Below are positions 25,501 through 35,193 of a DNA stretch of 64,000 bases, in pieces (the stretch's first letter is position 1; every line of letters starts with the position of its first letter). Under the pieces are notes generated by a model that did no database searches, had not been told where the DNA came from, and saw only the letters and a program-made list of their open reading frames with translations. The DNA is from Liolophura sinensis. Taxonomy: Eukaryota > Mollusca > Polyplacophora > Chitonida > Chitonidae. The translations under genes and the position numbers were made by a program. The DNA lies in assembly GCF_032854445.1 (NCBI RefSeq), contig NC_088305.1:21552955-21616954 (forward strand), in the 5' to 3' direction.

Positions 25501-28500
25501 ATTGTGAGTGACAAACTTTTCGGTAGGATGAGCTCTCATCAAGGAAAGCAAATTCCTCTTTTAAAATACCTTCATTTTAAACTCAACGAGGAAAATTACC
25601 AGTCTTCCAAAGAGTTACCTCCCTTAAAAACCACAAAGACTCTTCCTGATTCCGAGCTGCTGCAAAAGTATTTGGTGAAGGCCTTTGTTGAAGGTAAATC
25701 TCAGATCTGTGAGCCTCATGTACCAGGCATGACATATTACAGAGAGCTAATGCAAGATAAAGCCAGAATCAGAGAGAACATCCGGACAAACCAAGGTATA
25801 AAGCGCCATCGGGAAAAACTTTACTCAGAAAAACTTAAGAACAGAAAACCTCGTAGTTCTGCAGCCCTAAAAGATGCGCTAAACCTGATGGAAGAAGACG
25901 ACATGGTAGCTTGGAGAGAACAGATCGGAAAAGATTTCCTAGAAATGATTGTTCCTCCCTCTAAAAACATTTCAAAGGGGAAAGAAACTTCCCACACTGG
26001 GAAAGGCTTACAAAACTATAAAGGTGAAAAGAAGCCACAAAATCTGACCTTCCATTTTGCCTCTCAGGAGAATGCCAAAGCGGGTTCCCAGTCACCCACG
26101 AGTGTTGAAATCCCTGCGGATGAACCAAACGTGACGTCTGTTCTGAACAAGCCTTTACCTCCTGAGATGAACCAAAATGAAAATGAACCAATCTCTGCGA
26201 CTAACTGTGAAGAATTGAATCAAAGAGGAGAAAACAGTGAAATTTTGGAACAAAAAGAAATGCAGGCGGAGACGAATCCCGATACTGAATTCTCTGAGAA
26301 AACGGAGGGGCAAGACGCCGATGATCCGAAAGCTAGGCAAAGTAAGAGCAAGCAAAATAAGACCGTCATGGTGACGCATCTGACAACCATCCGAGAGGAG
26401 AGTTATATACACCCAGAGCCCGATGAGTCGCTTGTGGAACATCGGTCAGAGACGGAGCAGACAGAAGCGACACTGTCTACAGAGCCAGTGCTTCACAAAG
26501 AGAAGCGCGGCGAGGAAACGACAGCGACTGATGAACAAGTAATGGTGCGTGCGGAAGATGAGCATGATGAGGTCACAACTAGAGCTGTTTCGCCACAAGA
26601 GACTAACGAGAACTTTGGGGCGCGTAGACCCGCACCTGATGTTAATGGTGAGACACCCGTGGAGGAAAATGTGTCTGCAGGGGCCCGTGCATGGAGTCTA
26701 ACGCGACAATTCGTGCAGCAGAAGATCGAGAGGAAGAAGCAAGAAAGCACGTTGTTTGACGACCGCTACACGGAGTACAAGGATTACGAGACGAGTGAGA
26801 GGACGCTGACATTCCTTGAGAACCGTCTAAAAGCCTTTCACCTTAAGTACAGCACAAGCAGACGACCAATTAAACTACCGAAGCTGAGGCGGTTCAGAGT
26901 CGAACAGGTGAGATAACATTGCTCATGTTCCACTTGTAAACGGATAAAACAAAAGTAGTTATCTTCTAATGATGAACGGATAAGGTCCTACATTCTTGTG
27001 TCCCTGCGAAATGCAATGGAGGCTTTGTGCCCTTCTGAAAAATAGGTGAGAAAAAATCGTTGTGTTGCAGTAGGTAACAGGTAAGATACAAGTCCCTGTC
27101 TCCTGCTGAAGAACAAGTCAAGCCCTAAGTCCTTGTATCCCTATGAAAAGCAGGTGTGAGACAGAAGTCCGTATCCTCTGTTGAGGAAGTCCTAAGTCCT
27201 TGTAAAGCGATTAATGGAGACAAAAGTCAATGTGTCGCTCTGATAAGCAGGAAAGACAAAGCCCCTTGTGTTCCTCTACAAAACAGATGACACAGTCTGG
27301 CAATAGCCATTGTGTTCGATTGATAAATAAATGGTAATCTTTAGATCCAATTCAAATAGTCGCATTTTCAGGGTAGCTGTTAGCACAGTGAGCGGTACGC
27401 GAATAGTTGAGGCACGTGTAAACAGATGATCATCAAGGAGGATTGACTCTTCAAGATGTTGTTTTACTCGTTCTCTCTGATTCTATGCAAAAAAAAAATC
27501 ACGGCATTGTTTCATGCGCACCCAGTCTGAGTCCTCGATCCCGTTACAGGAGTTTTTATCTAGGCGTCAAAATAGACATTCGTATACCAGCCGTCAACCA
27601 AAATGGACGTTCCAGGTCAATAATCAATAGGCCAATTCCTTAAACAACGTCAAACACAAATCACCAAAGAACTATATTTATTTATTTATTCGATTGGTGT
27701 TTTACGCCGTACTCAAGAATATTTCACTTATACGACGGGGGCCAACATTATGGTGGGTGGAAACCGGGCAGAGCCCGGGGGAAACCCACGACCATCCGCA
27801 GATTGCTTGCAGACCTTCCCACGTACGGCCAGAGAGGAAGCCAGCCAAAGAACTATAAGAAATTATACAAAGTATGGGATTAAGACGGGTTGCTGTAAAG
27901 GAAAACAGTTGTTGATGATGGAAAGACGCAAGGAATGTTCTAGGCGAATAAATGAAATCTGTATCTGAACTGTGTACCACATTAGCTTAAAAGTTGTTGA
28001 TAATAAAAATATGCGCTTTGAATGCAGTTGCTCGTATATCCAACGAGGTGATCTAATTCAACACGAAGAATATATGGTCCATAACCGTAATGACCAAAAT
28101 TAGATGCGAGCTGATCAGACTTTTGTGCCATATTTAACGTCAAAATCTGGTACTATTTTCCACAAAGTTAGTAGTCACTGAGATCATGAGCTTTGTGATC
28201 AGACGGTTAGACACTTTAGGCTCGGTATTAGGCAATATGCATATGCCAGGCATTCACACATGAACATTTGACGTTTGTGTGGAGATTGATTTTAAGGCCT
28301 GTGTGGGCAAAGATGTTAGCACGCCAGCACGGCGAAATGATCCAGGAGCCTGCCACCAATGTGCCCTCTTTTAAGTTCAAGTCCAGCTCATGCTGGGTTC
28401 CTCTCCGACCGTACGAGGAAAGATTTACCAGCAACCTGCGGATGGTCGGGCGCTGCCTTGTTTCCTCCTACCATAATGCTGTCCCGCAGTCATATAAGTG

Positions 28501-28917
28501 AAATATTCTTAAAATACGGCTTAAAACACCAATCAAATAAACAAATAAATTAATAAAATTCATTTGCACATGAAGTATATACTGCATATTGAATGCATTT
28601 AGTTTATTTACCATCATAAACATGAGTATATTTTCTATTTTTTTAATTTCTTCTTTTTCTATTTCAAGGACGAATTATACAAGTCCATGAGGAAAGGTGG
28701 TCGCGTGAGAATTAAGCGGCGCGCTTGCGAACTCAGCCAAACAGAATACAAGATAAAGGACCATCAGCACGTGCACTATCACATGGTTCCAAAAATTGTT
28801 GAAGTTCAGGACATGAGAAAGACTCGGATGGTGATGCAGTTTATTGTTGATAACCCTGCGAGAAGAGAAACTGGAGATATGTTTGTGATTCCAACGGGGA
28901 ATAACAGTGACCGATAG
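13593..28917 (+). CDS. Protein with two cyclic-nucleotide-binding domains (CNBD2-like), 8 coding exons
   Basis: Exons: 13593-13722, 17528-17615, 22194-22405, 22715-22842, 23417-23598, 24344-24454, 25185-26907, 28669-28917 (TAG). Phases join throughout, giving about 940 aa. CNB domain 1 spans roughly aa 45-190: DDVIIRQCEIGE, FYIILRGTVSVYI, a Lys/Pro-rich insertion, then a phosphate-binding cassette with FGEIALL and the arginine in SIRNAS. CNB domain 2 spans about aa 205-380 (VYEYNSVIVKQGEPVTALYF ... VYILDMKNYERL), but its cassette lacks the FGE and Arg residues, so it probably does not bind nucleotide. Then come a basic, helical stretch (DKARIRENIRTNQGIKRHR), a long Glu/Thr-rich, probably disordered region, and a conserved-looking C-terminus. 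The start is the first ATG in frame with a good context (AAGATGT). The family name rests on domain layout. CNBD2 is linked to sperm in mammals; no function is asserted here. Confidence 0.8.
15478..15606 (+). repeat. SINE family 1, 3' part
   Basis: GCGGAAGGTCGTGGGTTTCC, CACCATAATGCTGGCCGCC, GTATAAGTGAAATATTCTTG, ending in AATAAATAAATAAAT. Close to consensus; head absent. In intron 1 of the CNB gene. Confidence 0.85.
16495..17118. repeat. 51-bp minisatellite, about 12 copies, open in several frames on both strands
   Basis: Unit anchored on CATACGATTTTTGGCATT, with starts at 16507, 16558, 16609 and so on, exactly 51 bp apart. Because 51 is divisible by three, frames stay open across the array. 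Plus-strand frames give 207 aa (17-aa unit containing FIRFLALDKWHRV) and 161 aa; minus-strand frames give 189 and 186 aa. It lies in intron 1 of the CNB gene, with no splice or start context suggesting translation. Confidence 0.9.
19518..20939 (-). mobile_element. Tc1-like DNA transposon, decayed, with terminal inverted repeats
   Basis: Terminal inverted repeats of about 24 bp: left 19518-19541 begins AACTGACG and ends AAAAGAAACTTTA; right 20916-20939 is its inverse with two or three mismatches. A TA follows the right end (20940-20941); the left flank reads TG, probably a mutated TA. Total about 1.42 kb, typical of Tc1 elements. The enclosed transposase gene runs on the minus strand. Inserted in intron 2 of the CNB gene. 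Confidence 0.85.
19788..20755 (-). pseudogene. Tc1 transposase (DD34E), frame-broken
   Basis: Pieces in different minus-strand frames follow Tc1 order. An N-terminal DNA-binding part with RPRRGRPRVTTPRED sits at the right. The first catalytic Asp is in RWQRVVFTDESRF (near 20340-20390). The second Asp is in PHDNARLHTAR, and the final Glu in SPDMYPREHLWD, with 34 residues between the last two acidic residues. At least two frame changes separate the blocks, so the copy should be inactive. Confidence 0.85.
21038..21205 (-). repeat. SINE family 1, diverged
   Basis: TTACTTATTTGATTGGTATT, ACGTCGTAGTCAAGAATAAT, then GGTCGGAGGAAACCGGGAAG. The central part is deleted, so the sequence jumps to CCAGCATGAACTGGACTTGA and a decayed head. 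Confidence 0.75.
21373..21594. repeat. Perfect 111-bp tandem duplication
   Basis: Two adjacent copies, 21373-21483 and 21484-21594, both starting GATATTTATACATGC and ending CTCCTGTCTAAAGT. I found no mismatch between them by eye. Confidence 0.9.
21729..21922. mobile_element. MITE copy A
   Basis: Long terminal inverted repeats: left TTGTCTGAGCGATGCTAGAA, right the inverse of TTGTCTGAGTGATGCTAGAA, with similarity continuing on both sides of these cores. The interior is AT-rich and non-coding. The same ends occur at 23.18-23.36 kb. Confidence 0.7.
22066..22110 (-). repeat. SINE family 1, 45-bp stub
   Basis: Only TTTATTTATTTGATTGGTG, TTTTACGCCGTACTC and AAGAATAT remain. Lies about 85 bp upstream of CNB exon 3. 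Confidence 0.75.
23175..23362. mobile_element. MITE copy B
   Basis: Left end has GATGATGCTAGAATGTATTC and the right end the inverse of TTGATGCTAGATATGTATTC, matching copy A. The terminal repeats are more diverged than in copy A. It ends about 55 bp before CNB exon 5. Confidence 0.6.
24143..24264 (-). repeat. SINE family 1, 3' part
   Basis: Diverged start (GGTGTTTTGTGCCTCACTCG), then ACTTATATGACGGCGGCCAG and CCATCCACAGGTTGCTGACA. Lies about 80 bp upstream of CNB exon 6. Confidence 0.75.
26908..27670. other. Intron 7 of the CNB gene, irregular short repeats
   Basis: From about 26980 to 27330 the text repeats loosely, with CAAAAGTC / CCTTGTGTCCCT / GAAAAGCAGGTGAGACA-like words every 55-70 bp. 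It looks like a strongly decayed tandem array. Nothing else was recognised. Confidence 0.35.
27674..27850 (-). repeat. SINE family 1, head truncated
   Basis: TTATTCGATTGGTGTTTTAC, GGTGGGTGGAAACCGGGCAG and ACGTACGGCCAGAGAGGAAG. Near consensus over the 3' two thirds; stops at GCCAGC before the tRNA-like head. Confidence 0.85.
28310..28556 (+). repeat. SINE family 1, near full length
   Basis: A decayed head (TTAGCACGCCAGCACGGCG, ATGATCCAGGAGCCTGCC) is followed by AAGTCCAGCTCATGCTGG, CACCATAATGCTG-like sequence and an AATAAACAAATAAAT tail. Ends about 110 bp before CNB exon 8. Confidence 0.8.
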
Positions 28918-29086
28918 GATCATGAATAATCACAGTGGTAACCATTCCATTCTACGCAAACTGCTGGTACTACCAACGATTTGTTTTGTACCAGCAAATG
29001 TACATGTCACAAATGAAAGACTTTCACGGAATTCCTTAGATGAAGTATCCACAAATAGAAAGAATGGTCTAGAGAAGGATTTTACG

Positions 29087-29205
29087 TGTTTATTTATTTA
29101 TTTATTCATTTATTTATTTATTTATTTATTTGATTGTACAGTTTTACGCCGTACTGAAGAATATTTCACACAACAAACCGAGCAGAGCCCACTGGAAACA
29201 CACGG
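29087..29205 (-). repeat. SINE family 1 stub with expanded ATTT tail
   Basis: About a dozen (T)ATTTATTT units precede GATTGTACAGTTTTACGCCG. The rest is deleted (AGCAGAGCCCACTGGAAAC remains). Confidence 0.7.
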
Positions 29206-29237
29206 ATATGCTTAGGTATGTTTGGATTTTGCTGGAT

Positions 29238-29470
29238 AATGTTTCCAAAAATAGTAACAGTTATGTGGAGAAGGCATCTCACGGAAATGCTTACAAGGCA
29301 TTTTACGCATTCCCTTTGTGATTGTTCCAAAAATAGTTATACAATGGTGTGGAGAAGGCATTTTACGGATTGCCCTAGCGATGTTTCAAAAAATAGTAAC
29401 AATGATCTGGGGAAGCTATTTCACGGATTCCTCTAGAGGTGTTCCCAAAAACAGCGACAATGGTCTAGAA
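29238..29470. repeat. Degenerate tandem repeat, about 4 units of 58-82 bp
   Basis: Each unit has TTTCCAAAAATAGTAAC-like sequence, then GTGGAGAAGGCATTTTACGG. The copies differ by many substitutions and length changes. Confidence 0.6.
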
Positions 29471-29584
29471 CCTTTTAAAGCCCACAACTTTTCCTTTCAA
29501 TGTGAAAAAATGCACGTGACGTTCCATGCCTTACAGGGGTTTGGACGCTAGCCAAGTAAAGGATGTTTTACGCAATATATTTGA

Positions 29585-29770
29585 TTGCTGTTCAATGTCA
29601 TATACTCTAGATATTTTTACTTATACGATGGGGGTCATAGCTGCCAATGGAGTATAAACAGTGGGAGTGGGGAGATCTACAAATTCCCTGTCCAGGGCGG
29701 GATATTGAGCCCGCACCTGGTATCAGGAATCCCGTGCTTTGCACACAATGCTACATTTGGTTGCCAATCC
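29585..29770. repeat. Possible decayed tRNA-derived SINE
   Basis: GATTGCTGTTCAATGTCATA, ACTTATACGATGGGGGTCAT and a B-box-like GGATATTGAGCCCGC suggest a distant relative of the SINEs in this window. No complete copy is available for comparison. Confidence 0.35.
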
Positions 29771-30221
29771 AATGAATACATATTGTCACGGAAACATATT
29801 GCTAATTGAATAGTTACATTTAGGTATATCTACGCTCAAATGAGAAAAAAAATTCGCTTCTGCATACATGTATGCCCTTGAGCGACAAGTATTTCATAAT
29901 TTTGTAACGGACTTGGCTATGACCCCTCAACGACTGAATATATATGAGTAAGCTCCCCTTTCACCATGCGGATTCCAGGAGAGCGGAGAGAAAGAGAAGA
30001 AAGAGATATTCATTTTAAACAGTTTACTAGAATGAAAAAGGTCATATACAATAAAACGGTATCTGAAAATATAAGCATTTGTAGATAGCTAAACGAAATC
30101 TTCAGGGCTGGCCAAGCTCTCCCCTTCCGGATGGAACACTGTTGCTTCATTAAAACGACGGATGCCCATGGGCCGTAATTCCCCGTACAACAGATGTCGG
30201 GGTACGTGCGACGTAGGCAAC

Positions 30222-30476
30222 GAAATATATTTATTTATTTACTTGATTGGTGTTTTACGCCGTACTCAAGAATATTTAACTTGTACGACGTAGGCCAGCA
30301 TTATGGCGGGAGGAAACCGGGCACAGCCCAGGGGAAACCCAGGACCATCCGCAGGTTGCTGACAGACCTTCCCACGTACGGCCGGACAGGGAGTCAGCAT
30401 GAGCTGGATTTGAACTCACAGCGACCGCATTAGTGCGAGGCTCCCGGGTCATTACGCCGCGCTAGCGCGCCACGAT
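30222..30476 (-). repeat. SINE family 1, near full length
   Basis: Tail TATTTATTTATTTACTTG, then GGTGTTTTACGCCGTACTC, GGCGGGAGGAAACCGGGCAC, GGCCGGACAGGGAGTCAGCA, CTGGATTTGAACTCACAGCG and a decayed head ending about 30476. Confidence 0.85.
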
Positions 30477-32187
30477 GGGGGAGCGAGTCCTCGACAAAAC
30501 ACTCCTCGCAAAGCCTTGTATTGTGGAGGCCAAATCTGAATAAGTATTTGTTGGTCCGTAGATGACCAGATAAAAGTCGAAATAATAGTATTTCATCCTG
30601 ACGACGATTAAGCGACAGGTCATAGCATACACTGACAGATGCGTTACGTTCATGGGTAAACCTCTCTTTCTCCGAATTATCCCATTCGTTCTGCCAAATA
30701 CCTGTGATCTTTGGCCTCTTCCAACGACAAAGTGACAGTGAGGGTTACGTCAGGTATCACAAGTGCCTGTTTCGCCAATCTGTCAGTCAGCTAGTATACA
30801 AGTATAGGCTACCAATATGACCCAGCACCCTGCCAAACATGTGATACTTCGTAGTCATAAAGCGTGGAACACTGGTACATTGATAATGTGTTTCGAATAT
30901 TAGTATAGATGGCTTGTTCACCACCTGTTAACAAGATGTTATTGACAACGCAACCAATTACGCGTTCCATGTCACAGGCAGAATTGAAGGCGGTCACCCG
31001 TATTTCTTTTCAGTGTGCTCCTACTAAAAGTCTTTGAATTATACAGTTATTTTGAATAACAATACCAAAGAAATTATCACGTACAATAAGACGGTTTTTA
31101 CATGGTTTTTAACGTGATTGTTTAGTCGATTGTTAGATTGTTTGGTGCTGTAAATTAAGGAGAATTACTAGTTAATTAAGATATCGATGAATGTAAAACA
31201 GTTTGCTGAACTGGCTCCCCTGGGGTCATCACAACTTCGTGCAACTTAACTTACACGTGATATGTCACAGTCTTTGATTATATAGCCGTTGTGAATTCTG
31301 GATGTTCGCTATAGCATGAACTGACATCTTGCGAGCATTTGTTTAATACTGGTGGTTTCGTTTTTGTGAACTGTCTTACCCTTTGCTAGGAACCGCATGG
31401 TTTGATTCAAGTCAGTAATGCTCAGTTTAGGTTTTTAATTGTTATACCACTCTCAACCAAAATGTGTACATATCTATATATGGTGCGCTTTTCTCTGTGC
31501 TTCAATTCGGCCCCCTTACAATTATCATATTTCTTCCATTTTACATTACCCATGACCACCTTCCCGTTTCTCTGTTATGGTTTAACCCAAAATTTCGTTA
31601 GTGTTTGTGCTCATTGTGAGAGTTGTATATTGATCTAAAAAGGTGTTTTGATTTGAAATGATGTGATTACCGTAAATGACCTAAAATTTCGCCCACAAAA
31701 GTGCATTTTTTAGAGGTAAATCAATGTCACAAAATGTTATTTTTGGTGCTGAAACTTAAAATTTTCCAGTAAAATATCATTCATATCTGAAACTTAAAAT
31801 TTTCCAGTAAAATATCATTCCGCATTCTAAACAAACCACAAAACACCTTTGTAAAATCAATGGAACTCTCAGAATCAGGAAAAATGAATGAGGTTAGTCA
31901 TTAGTTAAATATTCTTGAGAACCGGTACCACATAAAACACCAAGCTTATATAGTGGGTTGTATTTTTGTTTTTTGTTGTTGCTTTTTTTTTCTTCTTGGC
32001 GATCTTTTTGGCATGCTATCTTTTAACATCGGCATTTCATTTAACATGGGGTCTGAGTGTAAGACGACACGAATGTTTACCTTTGTTTATTAATTTCGTC
32101 TTTTGTTGTTGTAATTATCATTATACGCTATCAAACTGGAAATGGGATAGCCACATCTAAGCATATGACACTTTGAGAATCATGCCG
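30477..32187. other. Intron or intergenic DNA, no gene recognised
   Basis: AT-rich. A 35-bp segment (CTGAAACTTAAAATTTTCCA onward) is directly repeated at about 31750 and 31789. No exon with family similarity was found. If the exon at 33169 belongs to the CNB gene, this is intronic. Confidence 0.4.
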
Positions 32188-32332
32188 ACCTGCGGATGGT
32201 CTCGGGTTTCCTTCGGGCTCTGTCCGGTTTCCTCCCACAATAATGCTGGGCGTTGCCGTATAAGTGAAAAGTTTTTGAGTACGGTGCAAAACACCAATCA
32301 AATATATAAATAAATAAATCAATCAATCAAAC
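32188..32332 (+). repeat. SINE family 1, 3' part
   Basis: CTGCGGATGGTCTCGGGTTT, CCGGTTTCCTCCCACAATAA, then GAGTACGGTGCAAAACACCA and a tail of AAATAAATAAATC units that changes into AATC repeats. Confidence 0.8.
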
Positions 32333-33168
32333 TCCATGTTAAACCAAAATGCAAAAATTTCTATTTTTGACAAAGGGTCGCAACTTAGAAGTCATGTAAC
32401 TGTATGCAGTTCTGGTTTAGTTGTTTTTAACGCCACGCTGAATAAATTTTCGCGTATACAATAGTGGTCATTGTTAAGAGTGCAGAAAAGCGGAGTGACC
32501 ACGGTATATAAAACCTCTGACCTCTGGCGAGTTACTGACTGGGTGATGATTTTTCGAACACGTCGTCACCATACAGATATGTACACTATGCAAATGCTAC
32601 AATTAAACATAGATTTCATCGAACAGGCTATAATGTTGGCTATAACATTTACAACGATACTAAAATCGTTGCTTTATTACCCGCACACATGCACACCCTT
32701 ATGTTATATGTTAAAACATATAGGCAAACATTTATTTGGATCGATATTACGCCTCGGGGGTATCTTTGTGGCCTTAGAACCTCAACTAAATTTACAGAAA
32801 TGAAAAGGGGATGATAGTGTCGTTAATTTAGACTGCTAAATACCTTTTCATAAATTGTATTTGCGTTGAGAAAAACGCAAATCACATCATTATTCATGCT
32901 GAGCCTGTATTTTATGATGATTTATACCGTCATGTCGAACGCGTCTTGGTCCGCGGTCCGCTTTTTAAATACGCACCACTGCTGGAGAATTAAGAATTTT
33001 GTAAGACCCCAGATTTGCAGACGACCAGGCGTTGTTGCTGATAATGTTGTTGATGACAGTAGAAAGGCTAATAGGTATTTCACAATTGTGATATGTTGTC
33101 AAACGACGTAGGGATTAGAACATTTAACTGCCACATTATCAGTTCCAGTCTATGTCGGTTTATTTCAG

Positions 33169-33255
33169 ATCAAACGTTGTCGCATGGAGCTGTTGAGCCG
33201 AGCAAGACCCGTTCCTGGTCCGAGAGGCGAGATTGCGGCCCTAAGGCTAACCTGA
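33169..33255 (+). CDS. Candidate alternative last exon of the CNB-domain gene
   Basis: A good acceptor (GGTTTATTTCAG) is followed in phase 0 by an open 28-codon stretch, rich in Arg (IKRCRMELLSRARPVPGPRG), ending in TGA. A polyadenylation signal follows 300 bp later. It would join in frame to the phase-0 donor at 26907, or to a cryptic in-frame donor (GTCGC|GTGAGA) inside exon 8. Its start resembles exon 8's RVRIKRRACELS, as expected of alternative C-termini, but this rests on sequence inspection alone. Confidence 0.5.
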   Translation: MKRCRMELLSRARPVPGPRGEIAALRLT

Positions 33256-33560
33256 ATAACGAATGACTACTATATATTTAGATGACTGCGTATTTAATAT
33301 AGGAAAACGAATGATATTTAAGAATTGTTATAGTTAAGGTGGCTGACAGCTGGTAAAGTGACAGCGTTTCATAATGAACATGTGAGAAAGGGCTCTTTGA
33401 CCACATTCCTTACAGTTTTCTGTGCTCGCTTTACATCACTGCCACAACTGCCACCACAAGGCTGGTTTGACCTTCGGAGACTGCACGATGCACATGGGCT
33501 TATTTCGACTTAGCTTCACCACTGGTGTCCTCACGCAGAACTATTTAATCAGCATTCAGC

Positions 33561-33566
33561 AATAAA
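33561..33566 (+). terminator. Polyadenylation signal AATAAA
   Basis: AATAAA followed within 30-80 bp by GT-rich sequence (TGTGAGTGTAC, GTGTATTTTTTTGTGTTTTC). Placed as expected for a 3' UTR beginning at the TGA of the 33.17 kb exon. Confidence 0.5.
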
Positions 33567-33664
33567 ATCGTTTCAGGTGTATGTTAGAATCATGTGAGTG
33601 TACTTTTGATAAAGATGTTACATGTGTATTTTTTTGTGTTTTCTGACACCACTTCCTGCCTAAT

Positions 33665-33795
33665 CACAATGATTTCAACCTGAGTGTTCCACAATGATTT
33701 TAACCTGGATGTTCCACGATGATTTCAAAGCGGGTGTTCCACTATGAATTCATAGCAGGTTTTCCACTATGATTTCAAAGTGGGTGTTCCACGAT
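33665..33795. repeat. Tandem repeat, about 5 units of 27-28 bp
   Basis: Units based on TGTTCCACGATGATTTCAAA followed by GCGGG, with variants such as CCACTATGATTTCAAAGTGG. Confidence 0.75.
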
Positions 33796-33800
33796 TACAA

Positions 33801-33870
33801 AATTTATTTGTTTATATGAGTGGTTTTTCATGCCATACTCAGCAATATTTTACTAATACGAAGTGACATT
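33801..33870 (-). repeat. SINE family 1, decayed stub
   Basis: TTTATTTGTTTATATGAGTG, TTTTTCATGCCATACTCAGC and AATATTTTACTAATACGAAG correspond to the tail and first part of the domain, heavily diverged. Confidence 0.55.
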
Positions 33871-33959
33871 GGCATTGTTCCTCATTTCAGTACAAAATTT
33901 GCTAGTGGTGGCAGTGGTGTTAAGCGGACAAAGGACAAACCCATAGCCTTTGAAACTGC

Positions 33960-34560
33960 CGACACTGATATCACAGGGTGTGATACTGCATGAGATAACC
34001 TGCCATTCCGTCTAGGAACCAATCCTCTCAAGGGATATGTAATGACACTGATATCGCCTGTCATTTCCCCCTACACAACACTCCAGGAACCAATCTTACT
34101 CTCAGGATATGGAGTGACACCGACATCACCTGAAATGAGACTGACGTTACATGGAATGACACTGATATCACCTGTCATATCCCCCCTACACAACACTCCA
34201 GGAACCCATCCTACTCTCGGGATATGGAGTGACACCGACATCACCTGAAATGAGACTGACATTACATGGAATGACACTGATATCACCTGTCATTCCCCCC
34301 CTACACAACACTCCAGGAACCCATCCTACTCTCAGGATATGGAGTGACACCGACATCACCTGAAATGAGACTGACGTTACATGGAATGACACTGATATCA
34401 CCTGTCATATCCTCCCTACACAACACTCCAGGAACCTATCCTGCTCTCGGGATATAGAGTGACACCGACATCACCTGAAATGAGACTGACATTACATGGA
34501 ATGACACAGATATTATTGGTCATTCCACACTGTAACACTTCAAGGAAACATTGTTACTCT
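33960..34560. repeat. Minisatellite with about 115-bp units
   Basis: About five units, each containing GGAATGACACTGATATCACC, CACAACACTCCAGGAACC and GAGTGACACCGACATCACC. Adjacent units in the middle are nearly identical; the outer ones are diverged. Lies between the CNB gene's 3' end and PEX10. Confidence 0.85.
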
Positions 34561-34735
34561 AGGGATGCAGAATGACACTGATATCACATGGAATGACACT
34601 GATATCACATGGAATGACACTGATATCACATGGAATGACACTGGTATCACCTGTCATTCCACACTACAACAGATCCTAGCAAACAGTGCTACCCTGGGAA
34701 TATGGAATGCCACTGATATCACATGCCATTCCATA
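34561..34735. repeat. 21-bp tandem repeat derived from the neighbouring minisatellite
   Basis: Four consecutive copies of TGATATCACATGGAATGACAC near 34577-34650, then a diverged stretch with CTGTCATTCCACACTACAAC. The 21-bp unit is a sub-motif of the 115-bp unit. Confidence 0.8.
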
Positions 34736-35193
34736 GTGCAACACACCTTAGATTTTATACTGTCTTTTCAGAACATTTGTTGTTCTTTTCCTTTGGAAAT
34801 GAACATTACAGTCCTTTGATATCCACTTATATTGTAGTACATGCAATAAAAATATTTTATAATGTTCTTACTTGTAAAAATCTGGAAAAAGTAGGTAGTT
34901 TCAAAAAGTTGCTGGAATGTCTTTAACCTCTTTAAACTAGTACAGTTTGTATGTAGAAGCTTAAAAATTAAATGTGTTTTTGGGTTACTCAGTATGTTCA
35001 GATACATGTAAATGTGCATGAGAAAATGAATCATACAGGAACATGTATGTCTTGTTAGTTGCTATTATGAGAAGTAAACAGTGTTGTGTCCATTGTTTTT
35101 CAGAACTTGATGTAGTGTAACAGAGACTGGGAATGGCAGTATGAGGCTGTGTCAGATGATTGATTGGTATCACTAGATGATTGAGTCTGAACG

